A DNA stretch of 64,000 nucleotides from positions 620,001 to 684,000 of the forward strand of contig CALMGM010000005.1 of assembly GCA_937863685.1 (NCBI GenBank), read 5' to 3'. Both the position numbers and the translations under genes were made by a program. The notes beneath the pieces are model-generated. The model was not told where the DNA came from, ran no database searches, and saw only the letters and a list, made by a program, of their open reading frames with translations. The stretch is from an uncultured bacterium (GTDB lineage Bacteria; Edwardsbacteria; AC1; EtOH8). Each line of letters begins with the position of its first letter. The first letter of the stretch is position 1. Below, in pieces: positions 57,822 through 64,000 of the stretch.

Positions 57822-59207
57822 CTATTTGTGAAACTTCTTGATGAACTCCTCCACCTCCGGCACCCCGCCCTGGTATATCAGATATCCGTTGTACGGCTCG
57901 CGCGGGGTGGTCTCGTCGTTGATGGGCGTCATCATTATCTCCCGAACCTTCGCCAGGTCGCTGGTCTGCCCCAGGGCCCAGCCCAGCTTGATGTAGGCCG
58001 CCTCCGGCAGCATGTTCTCGGCCGGCACCACCCCCTTGGCCATCAGGTCTCGGCCGGTGTCGTAGACGAACATGTGGACGTAGCCCCATAGGGTCTGGAC
58101 CGTCATGTAGATGGCCACCCCCTTTTTGACCGCCCGCTCGATGGCCGGGTACAGCGGCTTGTTGACGTGCCCCAGGCCGGTGCCGATGATGATGATCCCC
58201 TTGTAGCCGTTGTCCACCATCGAGTCTATCATGTCCGGCTGCATGTTGGTGTAATAGTAGATCATCCCCACCTTCTCCTCGAAGAAGGGCTTGATGGTGA
58301 CCTGGCGGTCCTTGCGCCGGGGGTTGTAATCCTGCTTGATATGGGTCAGCCCTTTGCGGGTGATCATGGCCAGCGGGGTATCGCCGATGGTGCGGAAGGT
58401 GGAACGGTAGGAGGAGTGCATCTTGCGCACCCGGGTCCCCCGGTGCAGCAGGCCGTATTCGTCGGAGGTGGGCCCGAACATGCAGACCATCACCTCGGCG
58501 ATGTCGCCGTGGCCGGCGGCGGTGGTGGCGTGCATCAGATTGAGGGCGGCGTCCGAGGACGGCCGGTCGGAGGAACGCTGGGAGCCCACCAGCACGATGG
58601 GCACCGGCGGGTTCTGGACCATAAAGGTCAGGGCGGCCGCGGTGTAGTGCAGGGTGTCGGTGCCGTGGCCGATGACAATGCCGTCGATGCCGTTCTCGAT
58701 CTCCTTGCCGATGGCCACCGCCAGGGTCTTGTACTGCTCCGGCCCCATGTTCTCGGAGAACACCGCGAAAAGTTTATCGGTGGTCAGATTGCAGATGTCG
58801 GCCAGCTCCGGCACCGCCCCGTACAGCTCGCCCGGGGTGAAGGCCGGGATCACCGCCCCGGTGCGGTAGTCCAGCCGGGAGGCGATGGTTCCGCCGGTGC
58901 CCAATAGCTTGACCTTGGGCAGCCCGGGGGTGATGGGAAACTCCTTCTCCGGGATCTTGTAGTTGGCCTTTTTGTAGCCGGTCTCGGTCATGGCGGTGAT
59001 GGTGGCGATGTCGATGCCGATGTTATAGCCGGTGGCGATCTTAAGCACGATATGCTGATCGTCGTCCTGATCGGCCCGGGGCAGCACCGTCCCTTTAAAA
59101 TCGCCGCGGCTGGTAAGCACCTCGGCCTGGCCCCACACCCGGACGTTGAACTTTTTCAGGACCTCCAGCCCCGCGCCCTTATAGCCTTGGAAGATGTCTT
59201 CTGTCAT
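57822..59207 (-). CDS. gatD: Glu-tRNA(Gln) amidotransferase subunit D (archaeal type)
   Basis: The 461-residue protein combines an N-terminal GatD-specific beta domain (about 1-90) with an L-asparaginase-type catalytic domain. Active-site motifs are LGTGGTIAS (Gly103-Ser110) and VIGHGTDTLHYTA (Gly180-Asp184). GatD releases ammonia from glutamine or asparagine and GatE uses it to convert Glu-tRNA(Gln) to Gln-tRNA(Gln). The N-terminal extension and the gatE gene close by separate it from plain asparaginases. In the known tree GatDE is an archaeal system; bacteria mostly use GatCAB, which is not seen in this window. A terminator follows. Confidence 0.93.
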   Translation of the reverse strand: MTEDIFQGYKGAGLEVLKKFNVRVWGQAEVLTSRGDFKGTVLPRADQDDDQHIVLKIATGYNIGIDIATITAMTETGYKKANYKIPEKEFPITPGLPKVKLLGTGGTIASRLDYRTGAVIPAFTPGELYGAVPELADICNLTTDKLFAVFSENMGPEQYKTLAVAIGKEIENGIDGIVIGHGTDTLHYTAAALTFMVQNPPVPIVLVGSQRSSDRPSSDAALNLMHATTAAGHGDIAEVMVCMFGPTSDEYGLLHRGTRVRKMHSSYRSTFRTIGDTPLAMITRKGLTHIKQDYNPRRKDRQVTIKPFFEEKVGMIYYYTNMQPDMIDSMVDNGYKGIIIIGTGLGHVNKPLYPAIERAVKKGVAIYMTVQTLWGYVHMFVYDTGRDLMAKGVVPAENMLPEAAYIKLGWALGQTSDLAKVREIMMTPINDETTPREPYNGYLIYQGGVPEVEEFIKKFHK

Positions 59208-59243
59208 TCTCTTATCCGAAAATTTCCAATTTCATATTGAGTA

Positions 59244-59660
59244 TTATTGTCTTACTACAGAAAGTATTATCAATGCTATTGCCATTGCTGACAGAGAAGC
59301 TAAGGCAACCGTATGCAAATGACCTAACAATGGTATTTTATCAGCATAGGTATGTTTGGGATTTATTGTCCTAAAAAAAACACCCAAAGTAGCAACTGGA
59401 GATAACCCCTGACGAAGCCAAGCATAAAATTCGTGCGAAATAAACCGTATTTCTTTTCGAAAATGAACATAAGCCCCCGGAAGAAGAAAAAGAAAGTTAT
59501 AGCCAAAGTATTGTGGGTAATTTAAAATACCCAAAATAACCATTGAAAAAGAAAAACATAATATTCCAACATCTATTATAATATGCTCAAAGGGTTTATA
59601 GTCAAAATAACCGAGATATATTTCATTAATTGTGTTTATATCATCTCCTAACAGACCCAT
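59244..59660 (-). CDS. Small membrane protein inserted between gatD and gatE
   Basis: The 138-residue protein has three to four hydrophobic segments (about residues 26-45, 48-62 and 115-135). A conserved-looking polar part HFRKEIRFISHEFYAWLRQG and a loop NPKHTYADKIPLLGH separate them. It has no known family. It is AT-rich, while gatD on its 3' side is GC-rich. It lies 30 bases after the gatE stop, so the pair is not directly contiguous. It looks like an insertion into a gatE-gatD unit. Confidence 0.7.
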   Translation of the reverse strand: MGLLGDDINTINEIYLGYFDYKPFEHIIIDVGILCFSFSMVILGILNYPQYFGYNFLFLLPGAYVHFRKEIRFISHEFYAWLRQGLSPVATLGVFFRTINPKHTYADKIPLLGHLHTVALASLSAMAIALIILSVVRQ

Positions 59661-59690
59661 AATAATTATCCCCCTATGAAAGTATAGAAA

Positions 59691-61667
59691 TTATATCTGT
59701 GTAATTTTGATAGCCGCATAAAGGTCAACCATTGAAATATTCCCCACCGCCATCTTCCTCAGCTGCCCCATTATCCAATGCTTCTCGGCTACCGGCAGTT
59801 TTGAGGTTTTAATGCTCTTGTATTTATCTTTCAGGAACGGGATCTTGGAAACTATCTCGTCTTTGGAGAATCGCTTGAAATCAATATTCACCAGCACCGA
59901 GTCGAAATCCATTTTGGGATACTGATAGATTACCGGCAGCATGGTATTTACGATCTCGGTATCAAGTTTATTTTCAACGATGTATTTATAAAGTTCATGG
60001 ATGCGTTCATATGAAAAGTCCGGTGATCTTTTATAATGCCCCTCGACGTATTTCAAATAATGTCCGAACAGCTTGCCGACCTTTTTGGGATCCTGGCCCA
60101 GGCCGGTGACGATCTTCTCTATCACCGGATACAGGTTGTGGGTAAAGAGATAATGGTAGGAATCCTCCGGCACCCCCCAGGTTTTCAATTGATGGTACCT
60201 TTCGATGACATCGGTGGGCAGGTCCCGGCCCAGCTTTTTGATATGGCTGTCCTCCAGCGGGATGGGCTTGGAATCGGTGTCGGGGTACATCCGGTCGGCT
60301 CCGGGCAGCACCCGCTCGAAGATGGTGGTGCCGTCAGGCAGAGATTTGCGGGTCTCGTTGGGAACCCCGGAGAAGGCCATTTGGCAGCGTTCTTCGATGG
60401 TCTCCAGGGCGGTCTTGATGTCGTCCTCCGGCCCCCAGAAGATTATTTGAACATCACCTGGCGAAGCCTTAAGCAGGCTGCGGACCTGGTCCCAATCGTT
60501 ATCGGCCAGCATCGGATCCAGATCCTCGGAACAGGTCATGTTGGGCCGTTCCAGGCAGGCGATAACTTTGAGCCGGTCGGCGATCTCGTTGGCAAAGCAT
60601 TTTCCCGGCTGGGTGAAATGGGAAAGGATGCCCGAAAAGCCCGGCAGGTTGACCGCAATCACCTGGCTGCCGTTGTTTGACAGTTCTTTAAAGCGCCTGC
60701 TCTCCAGCTTGCCGGCAATGGGTTTGAGCGGTTCGGACCTTATTTTCCATTCCTTCTGCTGTTTCACCTTGTCTTTGAGCAGGTCACGTATCTTCAGCAG
60801 GGCCCACTGCCGGAAGCATTCGTTGTGGGTCAGCTCCGGGATCAGCTTGGTGCGCGAGACCCCCTTGATCTCCACCCGGGTGCCGCCCTTGCAGGAGACG
60901 TTGACGTCCTCCCGCCCGGCCCCGATCCCGGTTCGCACCATACCGGTGCTGCGGTTCAGAAAGCGGATATAGTCGCAGGCCTCCATCACCTCGTCCGGAT
61001 TCTTCATGTCGGGATAGGTGACGGTCTCGATCAGAGGCATGCCCAAACGGTCGGTGCGGTAGACCCTCATGTGGCCGATATCCGACACCTCCCGGCAGGA
61101 GTCCTCCTCCAGGGAAAGCTGGATCAGCCGGACCTTTTTGTTCTTCAGCGGGATCTCGCCCTCCACCCCGATGATGGCGGTGCGCTGGAACCCGGTGGGG
61201 ATACTGCCGTCCAGGTACTGCTTGCGGGTGATGTGCACCTCGCCCACGATGTTCAGCTTGGACAGCAGGGCGATGCGGATGGCGATGTCCAGGGCTTCCC
61301 GGTTCAGGGGGAAGGGCGGGGTGTCGTCCACCTCGTAGGTGCAGGCGGTCCGGCTGTTGATGTGATAGACGATGTTCTTGCGGGTCTTGAACTCCATCAG
61401 GGCGGTGCCGTCGTACTCCCCCAGCTCGGAGAGGGTGGGGCGCATGTGGCGGATCAGCTCGGCGTCGTACTCCTCCAACTTCTGGAAGATCCCGGCCGGA
61501 CAGCGGCAGAACAGCTTTTGTTTGGTTAGCAGCTGCTGGTGCACCTCCAGCCCGGACATAAAGCCGATCCGGTCATAGTCGGCCTGGGTGGCCTGTTTTC
61601 GCGGCAGGTAGCCCACTGATTGCCTGGTCTGTTCATAATTTGCGATGGGATCTAATCGGTTGCTCAT
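59691..61667 (-). CDS. gatE: Glu-tRNA(Gln) amidotransferase subunit E (archaeal type)
   Basis: The 658-residue protein starts at the ATG at 61667, where the protein begins MSNRLDPIANYEQTRQSVG. Earlier in-frame codons give a hydrophobic stretch not seen in GatE. It has the GatB/E kinase-like core (FMSGLEVHQQLLTKQKLFCRCP, THNECFRQWALLKIRDLL and MVRTGIGAGREDVNVSC) and the GAD-like insertion of GatE (VIAVNLPGFSGILSHFTQPGK). The tail domain of the GatB/YqeY type ends QLRKMAVGNISMVDLYAAIK. It should phosphorylate and amidate Glu-tRNA(Gln) with ammonia from GatD. It is upstream of gatD on the same strand. Confidence 0.93.
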   Translation of the reverse strand: MSNRLDPIANYEQTRQSVGYLPRKQATQADYDRIGFMSGLEVHQQLLTKQKLFCRCPAGIFQKLEEYDAELIRHMRPTLSELGEYDGTALMEFKTRKNIVYHINSRTACTYEVDDTPPFPLNREALDIAIRIALLSKLNIVGEVHITRKQYLDGSIPTGFQRTAIIGVEGEIPLKNKKVRLIQLSLEEDSCREVSDIGHMRVYRTDRLGMPLIETVTYPDMKNPDEVMEACDYIRFLNRSTGMVRTGIGAGREDVNVSCKGGTRVEIKGVSRTKLIPELTHNECFRQWALLKIRDLLKDKVKQQKEWKIRSEPLKPIAGKLESRRFKELSNNGSQVIAVNLPGFSGILSHFTQPGKCFANEIADRLKVIACLERPNMTCSEDLDPMLADNDWDQVRSLLKASPGDVQIIFWGPEDDIKTALETIEERCQMAFSGVPNETRKSLPDGTTIFERVLPGADRMYPDTDSKPIPLEDSHIKKLGRDLPTDVIERYHQLKTWGVPEDSYHYLFTHNLYPVIEKIVTGLGQDPKKVGKLFGHYLKYVEGHYKRSPDFSYERIHELYKYIVENKLDTEIVNTMLPVIYQYPKMDFDSVLVNIDFKRFSKDEIVSKIPFLKDKYKSIKTSKLPVAEKHWIMGQLRKMAVGNISMVDLYAAIKITQI

Positions 61668-62088
61668 ATTAAAAATATCTAAGATTTTGAATGGATAAAC
61701 AATTAAGAATATTACAATTTTATTCATAAGTCAATAAAAAATACAGCCGTCCTGAATAAGGCGGCTGTATTCATCACGTCATGGCGCAGGTGATTTATTA
61801 TGCCTGGGCGGCGGCCGGGGTTTACTTTCGGTCTCTGAGGAACAGCATCCGCCCCCTTGGGCACTCTATTTAAATTGCGCCAGAGGAGCCCTTCACTTTG
61901 GGTGTTCCTTAGATGGTGGGGGTTGCCAGGGATGGGTGTCCAGAGGGAAGGACTCGGCAGGGGGCGGGCGGGCCCGGATGCCGACAAAAAGCCCCGCTAT
62001 CTGGCAGAGGCAGACGGCAGGGCTGGGGATACCTATTCAATTCTCACTAAACAAAAGAATATCAACCATATTATATCGTGAATGAAAT
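61668..62088 (-). other. GC-rich non-coding stretch, possible structured RNA
   Basis: About 420 bases without a gene between the FN3/YCF48 lipoprotein gene and gatE. Positions 61800-62035 are GC-rich and can pair at long range: GCAT (61845-61848) with ATGC (61978-61981) and CCGCCCCC (61849-61856) with GGGGGCGG (61960-61967). An internal hairpin is formed by TGCC/GGCA and GTCC/GGAC (about 61924-61959). On the minus strand a TATAAT lies near 62066-62071 and the segment ends in a terminator (61740-61771). It does not match RNase P, tmRNA, SRP or 6S motifs that I can recognise. It may be an unclassified structured RNA or a gatE leader. Confidence 0.4.
61740..61771 (-). terminator. Rho-independent terminator upstream of gatE
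   Basis: AATACAGCCG (61740-61749) pairs with CGGCTGTATT (61762-61771), with an inner CCT/AGG extension. On the minus strand it runs into TTTTTT. It ends the transcript of the GC-rich stretch or the upstream lipoprotein gene before gatE. Confidence 0.75.
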
Positions 62089-63972
62089 TTATTCACCACC
62101 CGAAGAAGTCTTATATATTTCGCCATTTGAACCGCTTATAAAGCCTATTGACCCATTAGTGGGAAAACATACTTCACCCAAATCAGAAGTTGTAGGTGAT
62201 ACAAGCACAAACCACGTTTGCCCACCATCAATAGTTTTTATAATCTTACCAAATTCACCCACAGCATATCCTGTTGTTCCATTATCAAAAATAAACAAAC
62301 CCCCAAAGTTTCCAGAAATACCTGTGTTTTGTTTAAACCATGTTGAACCGCTATTTGTTGTTTTTAAAACGGTGCCATTATTACCGCTAGCATAACCAGT
62401 ATTTAAATTCGGGAAATCCAGATGATAAATTGGATCAGTATAACCTGTGTTCGTACCAACCCAGTTTATTCCGCCATCGGTCGTTTTATAAATATATACA
62501 TAACCATCCGTAGACGATGGACACCCACCAATAAATCCTGTTGCATTAGATACAAAACTTAAACCAACAAACCAAATTTCTGAAAGACTGCTAATAACAG
62601 ACCAATCAGCCCCACCATTTACCGTTTTAAATATATGTCCGCAGAAACCTACAGCATATCCCAAATTAACATCTGAAGGAAATTGAATATCATATAAATC
62701 AATATTCTCATACCCCGATGGTAAGTACTGTTTAGCCCATGTTGATCCACCATTGGTTGTTTTAAAAAGGTTGCCATTGTAACCACATGTATATCCGATA
62801 TTATTATCTGTTGGAAACGACACTCCTGACAAACAACCATCTGCATCAATTGTTTTGCTTATCCAATTCAACCCACCATCAGTTGTTTTAAGTAAAACAC
62901 CGGTATTCCCAAATTGTTCACCACCTACTGCATACCCAACTATAGTATCGTGTGGAAAATCAACAAAAAGTCCCACACTAACACCCGTATATTGCTGCGT
63001 CCAAATGCTTAATGTGCTTGTAATAAAGGACCATACACTCGACCAGTTCGATGTGCCGGTGCTATTTGTAGCTCGCACTCGCCAGTAATATTTAATACCG
63101 GCAGAAAGCCCACTTATGGTCTGGCTTATTGCGGTTAGTCCGCTTTGGTTGTAAATAAAACTACCAAATAAGCTGTCCATGGAAACCTGCAAGGCATAGC
63201 TGGTTGCCCCGCTACTGGCGTTCCAAGTTAGGGTTGGGTTGAGGTTAATGCCGGTAGAATCGTTGGCAGGCAAAGATAGTATTGGCGCAGCAGGTACCGT
63301 AATAAATATTCCATCGTTACCATAGCTTGCCCCGCCGAGATTGGTGGCTGCAACACGGTAATGGTAAGTTGTCCCAGCCGTCAAACTGCCAATAACGGCA
63401 TTTACCGCCACTGCGCTGGTTCCTGTCCCGGCATTCTGCGTTGCAGTATTAGTGCCGTAACTTGTGGTGGTCCCATACTGGAAATAATACGTAGTGGCAA
63501 TATTATTTGGGTTTACCGTTCCATTTAACTGGGCTGTAGTTTGGGTTATGCTTGTGGCAGGGGTAGTTACAACAATAGGCGCCGTGGCTGATTTTGTTTT
63601 AAACTGCCAAACGCTTGTCCATGCGGAGGAAATATCTTTTTTATCGGCCCTCACCCTCCAATAATAAGAGGTGGAATACGATAATCCTGTAACAGTGTCG
63701 CTGGTTGAGACAATGCCGCTTTGGTTATATACAAAACTTGTGCAAGCACTATTGTTAGAAATCTGCAGCGTATAGCTGGTGGCACCTTCGCTGTCATTCC
63801 ATGTTAAAACAGGATTAATATCTATGCCGGTTGAATTTTGAACTGGTGAGGATAGGGTGGTTGCCTCGGGTGGTATTTTGGGATCCACCGGGTTTGACCA
63901 CTCACGCTTGGTATTACAACCCAGACAAAAAAGGCTGAATATACAAACGCCGGCAAAAATCATGTTTTTCAT
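62089..63972 (-). CDS. Lipoprotein with FN3-like domains and YCF48/BNR-type propeller
   Basis: The 627-residue protein has a lipoprotein signal (MKNMIFAGVCIFSLFCLGC) and two to three FN3-like domains (to about residue 310; TSYTLQISNN, TSYYWRVRADKK). The C-terminal half (about 320-620) is a propeller of YCF48/photosystem-II-stability-type repeats: FKTTNGGSTWAK, KTTDGGINWVG and KTIDGGQTWFV. Such propellers are frequent in surface proteins of FCB-like bacteria, and the two domain types together suggest a scaffold or binding protein. The DNA is AT-rich. A GGAGG ribosome site stands nine bases before the ATG. The first gene on this side has no upstream neighbour in view. Confidence 0.9.
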   Translation of the reverse strand: MKNMIFAGVCIFSLFCLGCNTKREWSNPVDPKIPPEATTLSSPVQNSTGIDINPVLTWNDSEGATSYTLQISNNSACTSFVYNQSGIVSTSDTVTGLSYSTSYYWRVRADKKDISSAWTSVWQFKTKSATAPIVVTTPATSITQTTAQLNGTVNPNNIATTYYFQYGTTTSYGTNTATQNAGTGTSAVAVNAVIGSLTAGTTYHYRVAATNLGGASYGNDGIFITVPAAPILSLPANDSTGINLNPTLTWNASSGATSYALQVSMDSLFGSFIYNQSGLTAISQTISGLSAGIKYYWRVRATNSTGTSNWSSVWSFITSTLSIWTQQYTGVSVGLFVDFPHDTIVGYAVGGEQFGNTGVLLKTTDGGLNWISKTIDADGCLSGVSFPTDNNIGYTCGYNGNLFKTTNGGSTWAKQYLPSGYENIDLYDIQFPSDVNLGYAVGFCGHIFKTVNGGADWSVISSLSEIWFVGLSFVSNATGFIGGCPSSTDGYVYIYKTTDGGINWVGTNTGYTDPIYHLDFPNLNTGYASGNNGTVLKTTNSGSTWFKQNTGISGNFGGLFIFDNGTTGYAVGEFGKIIKTIDGGQTWFVLVSPTTSDLGEVCFPTNGSIGFISGSNGEIYKTSSGGE

Positions 63973-64000
63973 GATTAAAACCTCCAGGTAAGGTTAACCC

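Noticed and set aside
61800-62035. RNase P, tmRNA, SRP or 6S RNA in the GC-rich segment
   Set aside because: I looked for the GAGGAAAGTCC, GGTTCGAATCC and GGTCCGGAAGGAAGCA type motifs on both strands and did not find them; only the foldability remains.
1-64000. CRISPR array, prophage or integrase/att sites
   Set aside because: No regularly spaced direct repeats, no integrase, terminase or capsid genes were seen; repeats found are palindromic and irregular.
1-64000. Recoded genetic code (TGA or TAA as sense)
   Set aside because: All three stops end convincing genes at the expected positions; only the small broken gene at 39117 has internal stops, and these are of two kinds.

Overview
The window looks like a chromosome segment from an uncultured diderm bacterium, probably a candidate phylum near the FCB group (Edwardsbacteria, TA06 or WOR-3 style). 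This is inferred from four things. There are very large secreted proteins with a type IX/FlgD-like C-terminal tail. There are many short exported beta-barrel-like proteins and lipoproteins. A heptose-adenylyltransferase gene implies lipopolysaccharide. An archaeal-type GatD/GatE pair sits on a chromosome with otherwise bacterial genes (clpB, holB, ricT, metG). No rRNA or tRNA gene was seen, so the phylum is not proven.

Layout. 1-10.8 kb (minus): one operon in which a 1217-residue secreted propeller protein, a FecR-domain protein and a second giant secreted protein (over 2081 codons, running off the left edge) follow each other. 11-20 kb (minus): small hypothetical proteins, a REP-type transposase, rfaE2, an exported DUF885 peptidase, a diguanylate cyclase, an exported DUF362 iron-sulfur protein and a TPR protein. 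20-26 kb: a class III cyclase/ATPase/TPR regulator, two exported barrel-like proteins and a SagB-like nitroreductase. 26-32 kb: the conserved holB-ricT-metG cluster, an LpoA-like lipoprotein and a methyltransferase. 32.7-46 kb (plus): a membrane protein with a Cys-Ala tail, DUF523/DUF1722, DUF167, a PqqD-fused radical SAM enzyme, a metallo-beta-lactamase-fold protein, a zinc-ribbon protein with a leader terminator, a CapA-like gene and clpB. 46-53 kb: Fe-S and regulatory genes, including two response regulators without the phospho-acceptor Asp, a CsgG-like lipoprotein, a flavodoxin-like protein and a ketopantoate-reductase-like protein. 53-64 kb (minus): an exported TldD/TldE pair, a coiled-coil lipoprotein, gatD, a small membrane protein, gatE, an unexplained GC-rich non-coding stretch and an FN3/YCF48 lipoprotein.

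Two themes recur. First, the cell surface: about one third of the genes carry signal peptides or lipoboxes. Second, intergenic palindromes: at least four families of imperfect inverted repeats fill the gaps, one copy lies inside the REP-type transposase gene, and that transposase could be what spreads some of them. Base composition is mosaic: core genes are GC-rich, while several exported or membrane genes (12.3-13.0, 17.5-18.7, 38.4-39.1, 59.2-59.7 and 62.1-64.0 kb) are visibly AT-rich. I do not see CRISPR arrays, prophage or a recognisable complete defence system. The strongest leads are the GatDE pair, the exported TldD/E pair, the FecR-centred surface operon, the leader terminator at 40.67 kb and the atypical response-regulator pair.
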